Origin: Nakamurella sp. PAMC28650
GTDB lineage: Bacteria; Actinomycetota; Actinomycetes; Mycobacteriales; Nakamurellaceae
NCBI RefSeq assembly: GCF_014303395.1
Contig: NZ_CP060298.1
Coordinates: 3,801,001-3,865,000, forward strand
Direction: 5' to 3'
Length of the DNA: 64,000 nucleotides
Part shown: positions 43,870 to 56,707 of the stretch, piece after piece
Numbering within the stretch: position 1 is the first letter of the stretch
Layout of the letters: every line of letters starts with the position of its first letter
Notes under the pieces: generated by a model
What the model was told of the DNA's origin: nothing
What the model saw: the letters and a program-made list of their open reading frames with translations, nothing else
The model's database searches: none
Made by a program: the position numbers and the translations under genes

Positions 43870-44688
<819 letters not shown>

Positions 44689-44733
44689 CTATCGGGCGAA
44701 GCGGCCGCACACCGCCGCCGACGAGCGGGGCGA

Positions 44734-45687
44734 TCAGGGAATGCGGCCACCGATGACGAGCGCGCCCGCCGCCCCGAGGATCACCAGGATGGTGCCCGCG
44801 ATCAGCCAGGGCCTTGACACGTCCTGTTGCTTGAGCTCGTACCCGATCTGTTCCCCGAGCTGGGAGTAGACCGATTTGAGCTCGGAACCTGTTGCGGCAG
44901 TGTGGTAATCGCCGCCGGAGATGCGCGCGATGTCCTGCATCGACGACGTGTCCAGCGGCACCGGGATGACCGAACCCTGGAAGTTGATGGTGCCGTGATC
45001 GGTACCGAAGGCGATCATCGAGATCGGAATCTTGGCCGTCGCCGCCTGAGTGGCCGCGTCGTTGACGCTGCGGCCCACGGTCTGCTTGCCGTCGGTCATC
45101 ATCACGATCCGGGCGGGAGCCGGCCCGTCGGCCCCGCTGATGGTCTTGGAGAAGACGTCGATCGTCTGCAGACAGGAGATGATCGCGTCCCCCGTGGCGG
45201 TCCGCTCGTCCAGCTTGAGGGCGGCGATCGCTGCGATCACCGAGGTCCGCTCTGTGGTCGGCGAGACCAGCACCGTGGAGATGCCGGCGAAGGAGACCAA
45301 CCCGAGGTTCACCCCGGGCGTCAGCTCCTTGACGAAGGTGGTTGCGGCCTCCTTCGCGGCGTCGAGTCGGTCGGGCGAGACGTCGGTGGACTCCATCGAG
45401 AGCGACACGTCGATGGCCAGCATCACGGTGGCCCGGTTGCGCGGGACCTTGGCATCGGCGGTGGGCCCGGCGAGCGCGACCGTCAGGAGCAACAGGGCGA
45501 CCAGGATCACCCCGGTGGGCAGGTGCCGGGTGCGCCCGGGCCGCTTGGGGGCGACCTTTTCCAGGAGCTCCAGATTCGCGAACCGCAGTGTGTGCCGGCG
45601 GGCCCGGCGCTGCGCCAGGACGTATCCGACGAGCAGAGCGAGCACCGCGACTCCCGCGGCGAACCAGACCGGATGGGCGAAGGTCAC
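44734..45687 (-). CDS. VWA-domain membrane protein (BatA-like)
   Basis: A 317-residue protein. Helices at about 8-25 and 60-78 and a C-terminal helix (about 295-313) anchor it in the membrane. The von Willebrand A domain between has the metal-ion site DVSLS (about 93-97), with a later Thr and MMTDG completing it. GTG 45687 overlaps the DUF58 stop by 4 bp. It acts with the MoxR ATPase and DUF58 protein in a chaperone-like membrane complex. It is the third gene of that operon and corresponds in order to Rv1481. Confidence 0.9.
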   Translation of the reverse strand: MTFAHPVWFAAGVAVLALLVGYVLAQRRARRHTLRFANLELLEKVAPKRPGRTRHLPTGVILVALLLLTVALAGPTADAKVPRNRATVMLAIDVSLSMESTDVSPDRLDAAKEAATTFVKELTPGVNLGLVSFAGISTVLVSPTTERTSVIAAIAALKLDERTATGDAIISCLQTIDVFSKTISGADGPAPARIVMMTDGKQTVGRSVNDAATQAATAKIPISMIAFGTDHGTINFQGSVIPVPLDTSSMQDIARISGGDYHTAATGSELKSVYSQLGEQIGYELKQQDVSRPWLIAGTILVILGAAGALVIGGRIP

Positions 45688-46697
45688 CGCGCGCCCCCCG
45701 ACAGGAGCGGGGGCCGGGCGAGCTGGGCGGTCTGGACGACGGCCGAACCGTTCGCGGTCGACGGTCCGCCGGCCCAGCCCCGTTTGCGGCTCAGGACGAA
45801 GCGGAGCACGTCGGCGATCCAGTCGCCGTCGGTCCGGAGCGTCAGCTGGGCGGCGCCACAGCGGCGCAGCACGGTGGCGACGGCCCGGCGATGATCGGCC
45901 GACGCCTGTGCGAAGTCGGCCCGAAGTCTGGGCGTGGTCGAGACCTCCTTTGTCCGGCCGGTCTCCGGGTCGACCAGGGTGACAAGGCCGACCGCCGGAA
46001 GTTCCAGGTCGCGGGGATCCAGCACCTCGATGGCCAGCAGGTCGTGACGACCGGACAGGGCACGCAGGGATCGTTCCCAATCGATGTCGCCGAGGAAATC
46101 GGAGATCACCACGGCCAACCCGCGGCGTCGTGGGGGTCGGCGGAGCTGTTCGAGCGCGGCCGCCAGGTCACCGCGCCGGCCGACGGTCGATCGGGGGGTG
46201 GAGGCCAGCGCCCGCAGCAGGTGCTGCAGGCTGGCCCGTCCGCCACGTGCCGGATACCTCGACGTCCCGCTGCCGGAGGAGACAACGGCGCCCAGCCGGT
46301 TACCGCCGCCGCCGGTCAGGTGGCCGACCGCGGCGGCCGCGGCCACCACCAGGTCCCGCTTCTCGCAACCGGCGGTGCCGAAGTCCAGCGAGGCCGAGAG
46401 GTCGGCGACCAGCCAGGTCTCCAGCTCGCGGTCGGCGACCGTCTGCCGGATGTGCGCCTCGGTCGTCCGGGCCGTGACGGACCAGTCCATCCGCCGGACG
46501 TCGTCGCCGGCGTAGTAGGGCCTCGCGTCGCCGGGCTCGGTTCCCGGACCCGGGACCAGGCCGAGGTGGTTGCCCTGCAGCAGTCCGTCGAGCCGGCGCC
46601 GCACGGTGAGTTCCAGGGAGGTCAGCGCAGCGTCCAGCCTGGCCGGGTCCGCCGTCGAGGGGGGTGCGCCAGATCTGCGGTCGGCTCCCGCCGGCAT
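45684..46697 (-). CDS. DUF58 domain protein
   Basis: A 337-residue protein with the DUF58 signature (RPYYAGDDVRRMDWSVTARTTEAHIRQTVADRELETWLVADLSAS). The last part of this resembles the start of a VWA fold. There are no membrane helices. The ATG overlaps the moxR stop by one base (TGATG) and the end overlaps the VWA gene by 4 bp. DUF58 proteins are partners of MoxR ATPases; the exact role is unknown. It corresponds in order to Rv1480. Confidence 0.9.
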   Translation of the reverse strand: MPAGADRRSGAPPSTADPARLDAALTSLELTVRRRLDGLLQGNHLGLVPGPGTEPGDARPYYAGDDVRRMDWSVTARTTEAHIRQTVADRELETWLVADLSASLDFGTAGCEKRDLVVAAAAAVGHLTGGGGNRLGAVVSSGSGTSRYPARGGRASLQHLLRALASTPRSTVGRRGDLAAALEQLRRPPRRRGLAVVISDFLGDIDWERSLRALSGRHDLLAIEVLDPRDLELPAVGLVTLVDPETGRTKEVSTTPRLRADFAQASADHRRAVATVLRRCGAAQLTLRTDGDWIADVLRFVLSRKRGWAGGPSTANGSAVVQTAQLARPPLLSGGAR

Positions 46698-47938
46698 CAG
46701 GCGACGCCGGTGTGCGTGTAGGGGCTGACCTGGGGCAGCGGGATCACCTGGAGAATTTTCGTCAGGATGGTGTCCACCGGGATGCCGTCGGCCAGGGCGT
46801 CGTAGGACAGCACCAGCCGGTGCCGCAGCACGTCGGGTGCCACGTCGACGACGTCCTGGGGGACCACGAAGTCGCGGCCGCGCACGAGCGCAAGGGCACG
46901 GGCGGCAGCGACGATGCCGAGCGAGGCGCGGGGGGACGCCCCGTACGAAAGCCAGGACGCCACGTCGGTGAGCCCGTGCTCGGCGGGAGTCCTGGTGGCG
47001 TAGACCAGACGCACCACGTAGTCGACCAGGGCGTGATGCACGAACACATTGGCCGCGACCTGCTGCAGCCTGGCCAGTTCCGCGATCGGCAGCACCTGCT
47101 GGGCCACCGGCGGGGTGACACCCATCCGGTAGACGATCTCGCGCTCCTCGTCAGGTTCCGGATACCCCACCAGCAGCTTGAACAGGAACCTGTCGCGTTG
47201 GGCTTCCGGCAGGGGGTAGACGCCCTCGTTCTCGATCGGGTTCTGGGTGGCCATCACCAGGAACGGGTCCGGCATCGGGTACGTCTTCCCGCCGATCGAG
47301 ACGTGGCGCTCTGCCATCACCTCGAGCAGTGCTGACTGGACCTTGGCCGGCGCCCGGTTGATCTCGTCGGTCAGGACGAAGTTCGCCACCACCGGGCCCA
47401 GTTCGGTGTCGAACTCCTCCCGACCGGCCCGGTAGATCCGGGTGCCGAGCAGATCCGAGGGCACCAGGTCAGGGGTGAACTGGATACGGGAGAAGGTCCC
47501 ACCGACCACTCTGGCGAAGGTCTCGACCGCCAGCGTCTTGGCCACCCCTGGCACGCCCTCGATCAGGATGTGGCCCTTGGCCAGCAGGCCGACGAGCATC
47601 CGTTCGACGAGACGATCCTGCCCGACGATGACCTTCTTGACCTCGAACACCGTGCGCTCGAGCAGCACCGCGTCGCGCGACGGTGGCTGCCGGTCCGCGA
47701 ACTGCGACTGCGGCTGAGGCAGCGGCTGGGCGAACGGCGGCTGCGGCTGGCCGGACGTGAACGGCGGCTGCGACTGGGCGAACGGCCGCGGCGGCGGACC
47801 GAACGGAACGGACTGGGGGGCCTGGCCGGCCTGGGTGGGAGTCGGCGGCTGGGTCGGGGCCTGCTGCGGGCTCCCCTGCCGGTCCGACTCCAACCTCGTC
47901 GGGTCGAATTCCGAATCGCCTGCTGCCTGCGCCGTCAC
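46697..47938 (-). CDS. moxR: MoxR-family AAA+ ATPase
   Basis: A 413-residue ATPase. After a disordered Pro/Gln-rich N-terminus of about 85 residues comes the AAA+ core: Walker A GVPGVAKT, Walker B FVLTDEINRA, sensor 1 MATQNPIENEG and the arginine-finger region PLPEAQRDRFLF. A lid domain follows. GTG 47938 is chosen because GGAG lies 6 nt upstream; the frame extends to 47989 without a comparable site. MoxR proteins remodel or mature partners together with VWA and DUF58 proteins encoded downstream. It corresponds to moxR1 (Rv1479). Confidence 0.92.
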   Translation of the reverse strand: MTAQAAGDSEFDPTRLESDRQGSPQQAPTQPPTPTQAGQAPQSVPFGPPPRPFAQSQPPFTSGQPQPPFAQPLPQPQSQFADRQPPSRDAVLLERTVFEVKKVIVGQDRLVERMLVGLLAKGHILIEGVPGVAKTLAVETFARVVGGTFSRIQFTPDLVPSDLLGTRIYRAGREEFDTELGPVVANFVLTDEINRAPAKVQSALLEVMAERHVSIGGKTYPMPDPFLVMATQNPIENEGVYPLPEAQRDRFLFKLLVGYPEPDEEREIVYRMGVTPPVAQQVLPIAELARLQQVAANVFVHHALVDYVVRLVYATRTPAEHGLTDVASWLSYGASPRASLGIVAAARALALVRGRDFVVPQDVVDVAPDVLRHRLVLSYDALADGIPVDTILTKILQVIPLPQVSPYTHTGVA

Positions 47939-47989
47939 CGGCTGCTCCTCACGTCTTGCCCCACTCGGCATACCCATGTCACCACTCAA

Positions 47990-48652
47990 TCATGACCCGT
48001 CCTCGGCGGGCCGGGATTCAGGCGCGGTGAGCTTCCAGCGGATCAGATCTTCCGGACGGTCCACGTCTGCGCCGACACCCACGTCCACCGGCACCGTTGC
48101 GCCGATCAGCGGAGCCAGCAGATCCGAGAGGCGGGCATCGTGCCAGGACGGGCGGAGGGCCACCGAGCCCAGCAGCGCCGACCATCGCCAGACCCCGGCC
48201 AGGTACTGACGGCGCCCGTCGGGATCGCACAGGACGGCGCCGTCGAGCCCTTCGCGGACGACCGCGTCTGCGAGGGCCCTGACCGCTGCACGGTCGATGC
48301 CCGGTAGATCCGAGGCCAGTGCCACCACCAGGTCCCGGGTGCCCGGACCGCTGACGTCCTCGCGGTCGGCCGGCGCACGATGTTCGGCCAGCGCGCGGAG
48401 ACCGGCCACCAGAGCGGCCGCCGGGCCGCCGCCCGGTGGATTCTCGAGCGCCTGCAGAGTGCCCGGCGGAAGTTCACGGTCGGGCCCGACGACCACCGTC
48501 AGTGCCGGCGCGACGGCGGCCAGCGCGATGTCCACCAACCGGCGTCCGTGCAGCAGGAGCCCGGGCTTGTCGACCAGGCCCAGCCGACGGCCGGAGCCGC
48601 CGGCCAGGATGACCGCGAACGCCGGTCCGTCAGGTGCCGGGACGGGTCGCAC
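47990..48652 (-). CDS. mobA: Molybdenum cofactor guanylyltransferase-like protein
   Basis: About 220 residues with the MobA nucleotidyltransferase pattern: FAVILAGGSGRRLGLVDKPGL (signature LAGG...R...DKP) near the N-terminus and a conserved ASDLPGID that binds metal and nucleotide. It would attach GMP (or another nucleotide) to molybdopterin. The start is uncertain: GTG 48652 places the signature at the usual position, while GTG 48700 would overlap the NlpC/P60 gene by 71 bp. It lies between the NlpC/P60 and moxR genes, an insertion relative to the mycobacterial order. A molybdopterin enzyme is encoded at 27675-28277. Confidence 0.82.
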   Translation of the reverse strand: MRPVPAPDGPAFAVILAGGSGRRLGLVDKPGLLLHGRRLVDIALAAVAPALTVVVGPDRELPPGTLQALENPPGGGPAAALVAGLRALAEHRAPADREDVSGPGTRDLVVALASDLPGIDRAAVRALADAVVREGLDGAVLCDPDGRRQYLAGVWRWSALLGSVALRPSWHDARLSDLLAPLIGATVPVDVGVGADVDRPEDLIRWKLTAPESRPAEDGS

Positions 48653-50468
48653 CGATGTAGCCGTTGCCGAAGTCGACGGGACTGATCTCGACGTAGGCAC
48701 CCGAGTAGGGGGCCTGCACCATCTGACCGCCTCCGGCGTACATGGTCACGTGATGGATGGTGCTGGGATCGTTGGTGTCGTTCGCGTAGAACAGCAAATC
48801 ACCGGGCAACAGGTCGGACGTGGCGATGTGCTGGCCGAGGGCGTACTGGTAGACGGTGTAGTGCGGCAACGACACGCCCTGCTGGGCCCACGCGTACAGG
48901 GTGAGACCCGAGCAGTCGAAACCCGTGATGTTGCAGTCGTTCTCGGCACCGTTCGAGGCGCAGATGCCCAGCGTCGGGCCACTGCTGGTGCCGCCGCCCC
49001 AGGAATAGGGGGTTCCGACCCACTGCTCGGCGGCCGCCACTGCAGCCTGTCCGGCGGCCGCCGACCATCCACCCGAGGCCGGCTGCGGGGTGGTGGAGGT
49101 ACCGGAACCGGAGCTGGATCCGGAACTGGATCCCCCTCCGGAATTGTCCACCGGTGGCGACGGGTTGTTCAAGATCTCGCAGGCGAGCCCGTTCCGGTTC
49201 GTGTCGAGCGCGAGCCGGTACCCGGGTGAGCCCCTCTTGATCGGCGCGACGCCTGCCGCGACGGCGTCCGCGCAGGTGGCGTAGTACACGCCCGCGTTGA
49301 CCGGAACCCTGTTCCTGGCCGCGCTCGCAGCCGCAGCAGCATCGGCTGCGGCCCGCGCGGACCGTGCCGCGGTTGCGGCTCTGAGCTGTGCCTGCTCGTC
49401 GTCACTTCGCTGCTTGGCCAGTCGCGCTGCCGCGTCGGCGGCGGCCTGTTGGGCTGCCGCCCTGGCCGCAGCGGCCTTCGCGGCCGCCGCAGCAGCGGCC
49501 TGCAGTCGGGCTCGCTCCGCCGCCACGGCTCTGGCTTCGGCTGCCGCCTCTGCCGCAGCCTTGGCCGCGGCCGCCTTCTCGGCCGCCAACTTCGCGGCCG
49601 CCGCTGCCTTCGCCCGTGCGATCGCCGCCAGGCGCAGACGTTCCTCCTCGGCCTTCTTGGCCGCGAGCCACTGGTTGTACTGCGCACGCTGGTTCTGCAG
49701 GTCGGCGACCTTGCTCAGGGCGAGCTGGTAGGCGTCCTCCTGGCTGCTCAGCTGGGCATTCAGCTGGACCAACCGGGCCTTGCCGGCCGTGAACGCGTCA
49801 TCGGCCGTCTGCTTGGCGGTTTCGGCAGTCTTCTCGGCCTGCACCGCGGCGGCCTGCTTGGCGTCGGCATTGTCGCGCGCCACCCGGGCATCGGAGTCCA
49901 GGTTCGCCTTGTTGCTCAGCGACGTCTGCAGCTTGGCGATGACATCCAGCTGGGACTTGGAGATCTCGGTGAGCAGTTGCTGCCGGACGAGGAGATCGCC
50001 GGCGCTCGAGGAGTCCATCAGGGCCGTGACGGATCCGAGCACCGATCCCTGACGGAACGATGCGGCGGCGAATCGGGCCGCCTTGGTCTGGGCATCGGTG
50101 ATCGCCCCACCGGCCGCGCCGGCGGTGGTGGCCGCGGTGCGCGCCTGCCCTGCCGCAGCGGCCGCGTCGGCCTGCGCAAGTTGCAGATCGATGCGCGACT
50201 TGAGGACCAGTTCCCCCTTGAGCTCCAGATCGTTGTTGAGCTGGCTGATCTGGCCCTGGGTCGCACTGACGAGTCCGGAGAGGCGGCCCACCTCGGCCGC
50301 GGACGACGTCGCCGTCGACTGCGAGTCCTGGATCTGCCGGTCGGACGGATTCGGCGGGGGCGGCGGGATGGCGCCCGCCTGCAGGCCGACTCCGACGAAC
50401 AGGCTCAACGAGAGCACAGCACAGATGCCGGTCGAGATGACCGATCGGGTGCGGCCGGCCAGCGCCAC
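48630..50468 (-). CDS. Secreted NlpC/P60 peptidoglycan hydrolase with excalibur domain
   Basis: A 612-residue exported protein. The signal segment is about residues 10-33 (ISTGICAVLSLSLFVGVGLQAGA). A long coiled-coil, extremely Ala-rich region follows (about 55-385). An excalibur calcium-binding motif comes next (CADAVAAGVAPIKRGSPGYRLALDTNRNGLACE). The C-terminal NlpC/P60 domain has the catalytic Cys in FDCSGL and His in TIHHVTMY. GTG 50468 is fixed by GGAGGAG 5-7 nt upstream. It should cleave peptide stems in the wall, like RipA of M. tuberculosis, and occupies the ripA-ripB position. The coiled coil may keep it inactive until released. Confidence 0.9.
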   Translation of the reverse strand: MALAGRTRSVISTGICAVLSLSLFVGVGLQAGAIPPPPPNPSDRQIQDSQSTATSSAAEVGRLSGLVSATQGQISQLNNDLELKGELVLKSRIDLQLAQADAAAAAGQARTAATTAGAAGGAITDAQTKAARFAAASFRQGSVLGSVTALMDSSSAGDLLVRQQLLTEISKSQLDVIAKLQTSLSNKANLDSDARVARDNADAKQAAAVQAEKTAETAKQTADDAFTAGKARLVQLNAQLSSQEDAYQLALSKVADLQNQRAQYNQWLAAKKAEEERLRLAAIARAKAAAAAKLAAEKAAAAKAAAEAAAEARAVAAERARLQAAAAAAAKAAAARAAAQQAAADAAARLAKQRSDDEQAQLRAATAARSARAAADAAAAASAARNRVPVNAGVYYATCADAVAAGVAPIKRGSPGYRLALDTNRNGLACEILNNPSPPVDNSGGGSSSGSSSGSGTSTTPQPASGGWSAAAGQAAVAAAEQWVGTPYSWGGGTSSGPTLGICASNGAENDCNITGFDCSGLTLYAWAQQGVSLPHYTVYQYALGQHIATSDLLPGDLLFYANDTNDPSTIHHVTMYAGGGQMVQAPYSGAYVEISPVDFGNGYIGATRPGT

Positions 50469-50689
50469 GACAACTCCTCCCCCGCGGAGACCCCGCGGTT
50501 GGATAGACGGATCCTTGCAAAGCCTGCAAACCTCATGCGTATCTTCTGTCAATACGACACGCCACGTAGCACCATGCCACTTTGTCCCCCCGATACGCCA
50601 GTAGTCACTGCAAACCCAATCGTCCCAAAACGGACATGCTGGACATAGTTCATCCGTCTGGGTCCGGGACGACCTAGTTGTGACGCAGC

Positions 50690-51370
50690 GTGATCAGCAG
50701 CAAGGTTCTCGTTCTGCTCCACCGACCGACGCCCATCGGTCACACTGTGGGGGTGCATCTCGCAGACTCGGCCGGCGTTCGCCACGCCGGTGCCCCCACC
50801 GGACGTTCGTCAGGGCGGGTGCGTGCGGCGGGAGCCGTCCTGGTCTTCACCGGCCCGGTCGTGGTGGTGTGCGGGACCTTCGCTCCGTGGCTGACCTCCG
50901 GCGGAGTGGACCGGGACAGCTACGCCATCGCCGGAGTCGTCGATCGGCTGTCGCTGGCGGGTGACGGATTCGGATCGACCGCCCTGTCCTGGTGGCCGTT
51001 GATCGGGCCGATCGCGATGCTCCCACTGATCACCGGGATGCTCCGCTGGTGGCGGACCTCGGCGTGGATCGCGATCGCCTTCGGCCTGCTGATCGGAATC
51101 GTCGGCGGTGCGGTGCTGGCGGTGGCCGGCGGTCACGTGGCAGCGGGTGTCCAGCTGGCCCCTGCGGGACCGACGATCACCGTGGTCGGCGCCGTCATCG
51201 CGCTCCTCGGCGGTGCGGTGATCCTGCTGGCAGGTGTCCGGGCGATAGGCCCGGCCCGCGCGCCGGTGATGGTGGTGGTGGCGGTCGATGATGCCGCCGC
51301 AGGACCGACGAAACCGTTTGCCGGCCTTTCCCGTCAGAGGGCTCGACAACTGCCTGACGGATCGCAGTGA
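50690..51370 (+). CDS. Hypothetical membrane protein
   Basis: A 226-residue protein with four hydrophobic helices (about 46-66, 98-116, 124-148, 162-184) in a pattern of short loops; the first two flank a loop of about 30 residues. The first 40 residues are polar. There is no known domain. GTG 50690 is used; GTG 50747 or 50753 would remove about 20 residues. It is divergent from the NlpC/P60 gene and 37 bp upstream of another unknown membrane protein gene. Confidence 0.65.
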   Translation: MISSKVLVLLHRPTPIGHTVGVHLADSAGVRHAGAPTGRSSGRVRAAGAVLVFTGPVVVVCGTFAPWLTSGGVDRDSYAIAGVVDRLSLAGDGFGSTALSWWPLIGPIAMLPLITGMLRWWRTSAWIAIAFGLLIGIVGGAVLAVAGGHVAAGVQLAPAGPTITVVGAVIALLGGAVILLAGVRAIGPARAPVMVVVAVDDAAAGPTKPFAGLSRQRARQLPDGSQ

Positions 51371-51407
51371 AGTTCGAGAATCGCAGTGAAAGGGGACCAA
51401 GTCCACG

Positions 51408-52982
51408 ATGAGCGAGAACTACGGACCGCAGAATCCGTACGGGCAGACGCCCGGCGAGCAGAATCCGTACGGGCAGACGCCTGGCGGGCAGCCGGGTGGG
51501 CCGCAGCCGCAGCCCGGCCAGGCGCAACCGCCGTCGTACGGGCAGCCGGCGCCGTACGGGCAGCCGGCGTACGGCCAGCAGCCACCGACCTACGCGCAGC
51601 CGAACTACGGCCAGCAGCCACCGACCTACGGGCAGCCGGTCTACGGGCAGCCGGCCTATTCGCCGCAGGGTGCGGTCGACCCGCAGCACGGGTACGCCCC
51701 GCCGTCACCGGCCACGCCCCCGGCCGGATCCGGCAGCGGCCGGAAGAGCCGCACCGCCATGATCATCACGGTCGCCGCGGTCGTGCTCGCATTGGTGGCC
51801 GGCGGTGGCTTCTACTACTTCGCGCACGCGGACACGCAGTCCGCCGGTGGACAGGCCAGCCCGCAGGAGGCGGCCAACGCGATGCTGTTGTCGCTGAGCC
51901 AGAAGGATCCGATCGGTGTCGCCGACCAGCTCGACCCGGCCGAGGCTTCGTTGTTCGCCGATCTCAACGGCGAGTTCCTCACGCAGCTCAAGAGGCTGGA
52001 CATCCTGCAGCCCAGTGCCACCGCCACGTCGATCACCGGGTCGACCATCACCGTGACCGGACTGACCTACGGCAGTGCGCCCGATCAGATCAACGACCAC
52101 ATCACGGTCGTGAAGCTGACCGGCGGCACCGTCACGGTGACCACCGACCCGGCCAAGCTGCCGGTCACCGACAAGATCAAAGCCGTCGCCGGGACCGCCC
52201 TGGCCCGGCCGGCCAAGACCCAGACCTACCAGATCGCCGACGAGGTCAAGAAGCTCGGTCATCCGATTCGCATCGCCACGGTCGACCGCAACGGCAAGTG
52301 GTACCCGAGCCTGTTCTACACGGCGGCGGACTACTGGGCCCAGCAGTCCAAGGTCGGCAACCCGACGGCCGCAGACTTCATCGCCCCGGCCGGCGGGACC
52401 AGCCCGGAGGATGCGATGAACCAGCTGCTCGCCGCGGCCACCGGTGGTGACTACGACAAGCTCATCGCGCTGCTGCCGCCACAGGAGATGGGCGTCATGC
52501 ACGACTACGGCAAGCTCATCACGAGCAGGATCCCGAAATCCGGAACCGCCGCTCTGGGGTCGGTCAAGTTCTCCGGCGCCACCTGGAACGTCTCGGACGT
52601 CGCCGGTGGCAAGCTGGTCTCGCTCAAGACGTTGACCATCACCACCGGGTCGCAGTCCATCGCCGTCACCCGTGATGTGGCCGCCGGCTCGCTGTCGGTG
52701 GCAGTGTCCGGGCAGCCCCCGATCGTCCTGAGCAAGGACACCATCGGCAAGTTCATCGCCACTGCGATGGGCGGCTCCTCCAGTGCGGTGCTGACGCCCC
52801 AGGTGATCACCATCATCGGCAACGAGTTCCAGCAGCTGATGGGTGTCGGCGTCGTGATGACGCAGGACGGCAGCCAGTGGTACGCGAGCCCGGTCCGCTC
52901 CTACGCGGAGCTGTTCGTCACCCTGATGAAGGGCCTGCAGCCCAGCGATATCGACTACTTCCTCTCGCTCGCCAAGAAGTAG
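51408..52982 (+). CDS. Hypothetical single-pass protein with YGQP-repeat N-terminus
   Basis: A 524-residue protein. Residues 1-108 are a Pro/Gln/Tyr/Gly-rich tail with repeated YGQP and NPYGQTPG units; the DNA has a 30-bp duplication at 51429-51488. A basic RKSRT then leads into one membrane helix (about 117-140). The outside part has two similar alpha/beta segments, each beginning SPEDA/SPQEAAN-type (about 150-270 and 335-510), like NTF2/DUF4878-style domains. There are no catalytic residues. A 19-bp-stem terminator follows. It lies in the Rv1476 position but is larger; function unknown. Confidence 0.75.
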   Translation: MSENYGPQNPYGQTPGEQNPYGQTPGGQPGGPQPQPGQAQPPSYGQPAPYGQPAYGQQPPTYAQPNYGQQPPTYGQPVYGQPAYSPQGAVDPQHGYAPPSPATPPAGSGSGRKSRTAMIITVAAVVLALVAGGGFYYFAHADTQSAGGQASPQEAANAMLLSLSQKDPIGVADQLDPAEASLFADLNGEFLTQLKRLDILQPSATATSITGSTITVTGLTYGSAPDQINDHITVVKLTGGTVTVTTDPAKLPVTDKIKAVAGTALARPAKTQTYQIADEVKKLGHPIRIATVDRNGKWYPSLFYTAADYWAQQSKVGNPTAADFIAPAGGTSPEDAMNQLLAAATGGDYDKLIALLPPQEMGVMHDYGKLITSRIPKSGTAALGSVKFSGATWNVSDVAGGKLVSLKTLTITTGSQSIAVTRDVAAGSLSVAVSGQPPIVLSKDTIGKFIATAMGGSSSAVLTPQVITIIGNEFQQLMGVGVVMTQDGSQWYASPVRSYAELFVTLMKGLQPSDIDYFLSLAKK

Positions 52983-53011
52983 GGCCGCACCACCAGGTCC
53001 CAGTGCATTCG

Positions 53012-53054
53012 CGAAGGGCCCGGACGGAGCATCGCGCTCCGTCCGGGCCCTTCG
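53012..53054. terminator. Strong intrinsic terminator
   Basis: CGAAGGGCCCGGACGGAGC (53012-53030) pairs perfectly over 19 bp with its complement at 53036-53054 around the 5-nt loop ATCGC. It insulates the upstream membrane protein gene from acnA. Confidence 0.9.
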
Positions 53055-53134
53055 TCGTTCCACGGCTTGCGATGGTCGTACCTGCACGCCGGACCCCCTC
53101 GCTCCAGCGCCGGGAGCAGCCGCCACGAAGTAGG

Positions 53135-53164
53135 TTTGCCGCTCTAGCAGGACAAGCGTACTGT
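53135..53164 (+). promoter_or_regulatory. acnA promoter with candidate AcnR operator
   Basis: The operator candidate CAGGACAAGCGTACTG (53148-53163) fits CAGNACnnncGTACTG, the AcnR site I recall for Corynebacterium glutamicum, at every fixed base. It overlaps a possible promoter (-35 TTTGCC 53135-53140, 18-bp spacer, -10 TACTGT 53159-53164). acnR lies directly downstream of acnA, so autoregulated repression of both genes is likely. Confidence 0.7.
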
Positions 53165-53346
53165 TTGAATCACGCGGTCGAAGACGCCCAGGCACAGAGT
53201 TCTCCGGAGTGCTTCGTAGGGTGGCTTCTGCGCCGCTGATCCAGCATCGCCGACCCTCGTCCACCCCGCTTCCCGCACGGCTACCGCCGCCGCGGACGCA
53301 CTCTGCGCAGCGGGCAGGGCGACGCCACCGAAGAAGGAGCAACCGC

Positions 53347-56118
<2,772 letters not shown>

Positions 56119-56129
56119 GTCGGCGGCAG

Positions 56130-56687
56130 ATGCCCCGGGTCAGCCCGGATCACCTGGAGGCCCGTCGCCAGCAGATCCTCGACGGCGCCCGTGCCGCCTT
56201 CGCGCGGCACGGGTACGAGGGCGCGACCGTGCGGGTGCTCGAGGAGGAGATCGGGCTGAGCCGGGGCGCGATCTTCCACCACTTCGCCGACAAGGATGCC
56301 GTGTTCATGGCCCTGGCCGGTCAGGACGCCGCCGCGATGGCGGCCACCGTCGCCCGCGAGGGTCTGGTGCAGGTGATGCGGGACATGATCGGCGCGCCCG
56401 ACACCGGCTGGCTCGGCACCCAGTTGGAGATCTCCCGGCGATCGCGGACCGACACCCGCTTCCGGGAGGCGTGGGCCGCGCAGTCCGCGCAGGTCAGGGT
56501 GGCGACGCGGGCCCGCCTCAACAGGCAGCGGGAAGCCGGGATCCTCCGGACCGACGTCGAGGTCGAGGTCCTGGCCTGCTACCTGGAACTCGTCCTCGAG
56601 GGTCTGGTGACGCACCTCGCGGAGGACCTGCCCGGCGACGCCATGTCCCCGGTGCTGGACGTGGTGGAGATGTCCGTCCGGCGCTGA
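56130..56687 (+). CDS. acnR: TetR-family repressor of aconitase (AcnR)
   Basis: A 185-residue TetR/AcrR regulator. The helix-turn-helix is in ILDGARAAFARHGYEGATVRVLEEEIGLSRGAIFHHFADKDAVF (about 15-58). The C-terminal helical domain binds an effector; in corynebacterial AcnR this is citrate. The gene starts 11 bp after acnA, the arrangement of the acn-acnR operon in Corynebacterium and of acn with Rv1474c in M. tuberculosis. A matching operator overlaps the acnA promoter. The assignment rests on synteny and operator match. Confidence 0.88.
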   Translation: MPRVSPDHLEARRQQILDGARAAFARHGYEGATVRVLEEEIGLSRGAIFHHFADKDAVFMALAGQDAAAMAATVAREGLVQVMRDMIGAPDTGWLGTQLEISRRSRTDTRFREAWAAQSAQVRVATRARLNRQREAGILRTDVEVEVLACYLELVLEGLVTHLAEDLPGDAMSPVLDVVEMSVRR

Positions 56688-56707
56688 CCCCTCGCCCCGC
56701 CTCTGCT

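Noticed and set aside
50469-50689. ydaO (c-di-AMP) riboswitch upstream of the NlpC/P60 gene
   Set aside because: Wall hydrolase genes in actinobacteria often have one, but I could not find its conserved sequence blocks here.
53209-53346. Extended N-terminus for aconitase
   Set aside because: The open frame encodes Arg/Pro-rich sequence; GTG 53347 has AAGGAG at the right distance and matches the family start.
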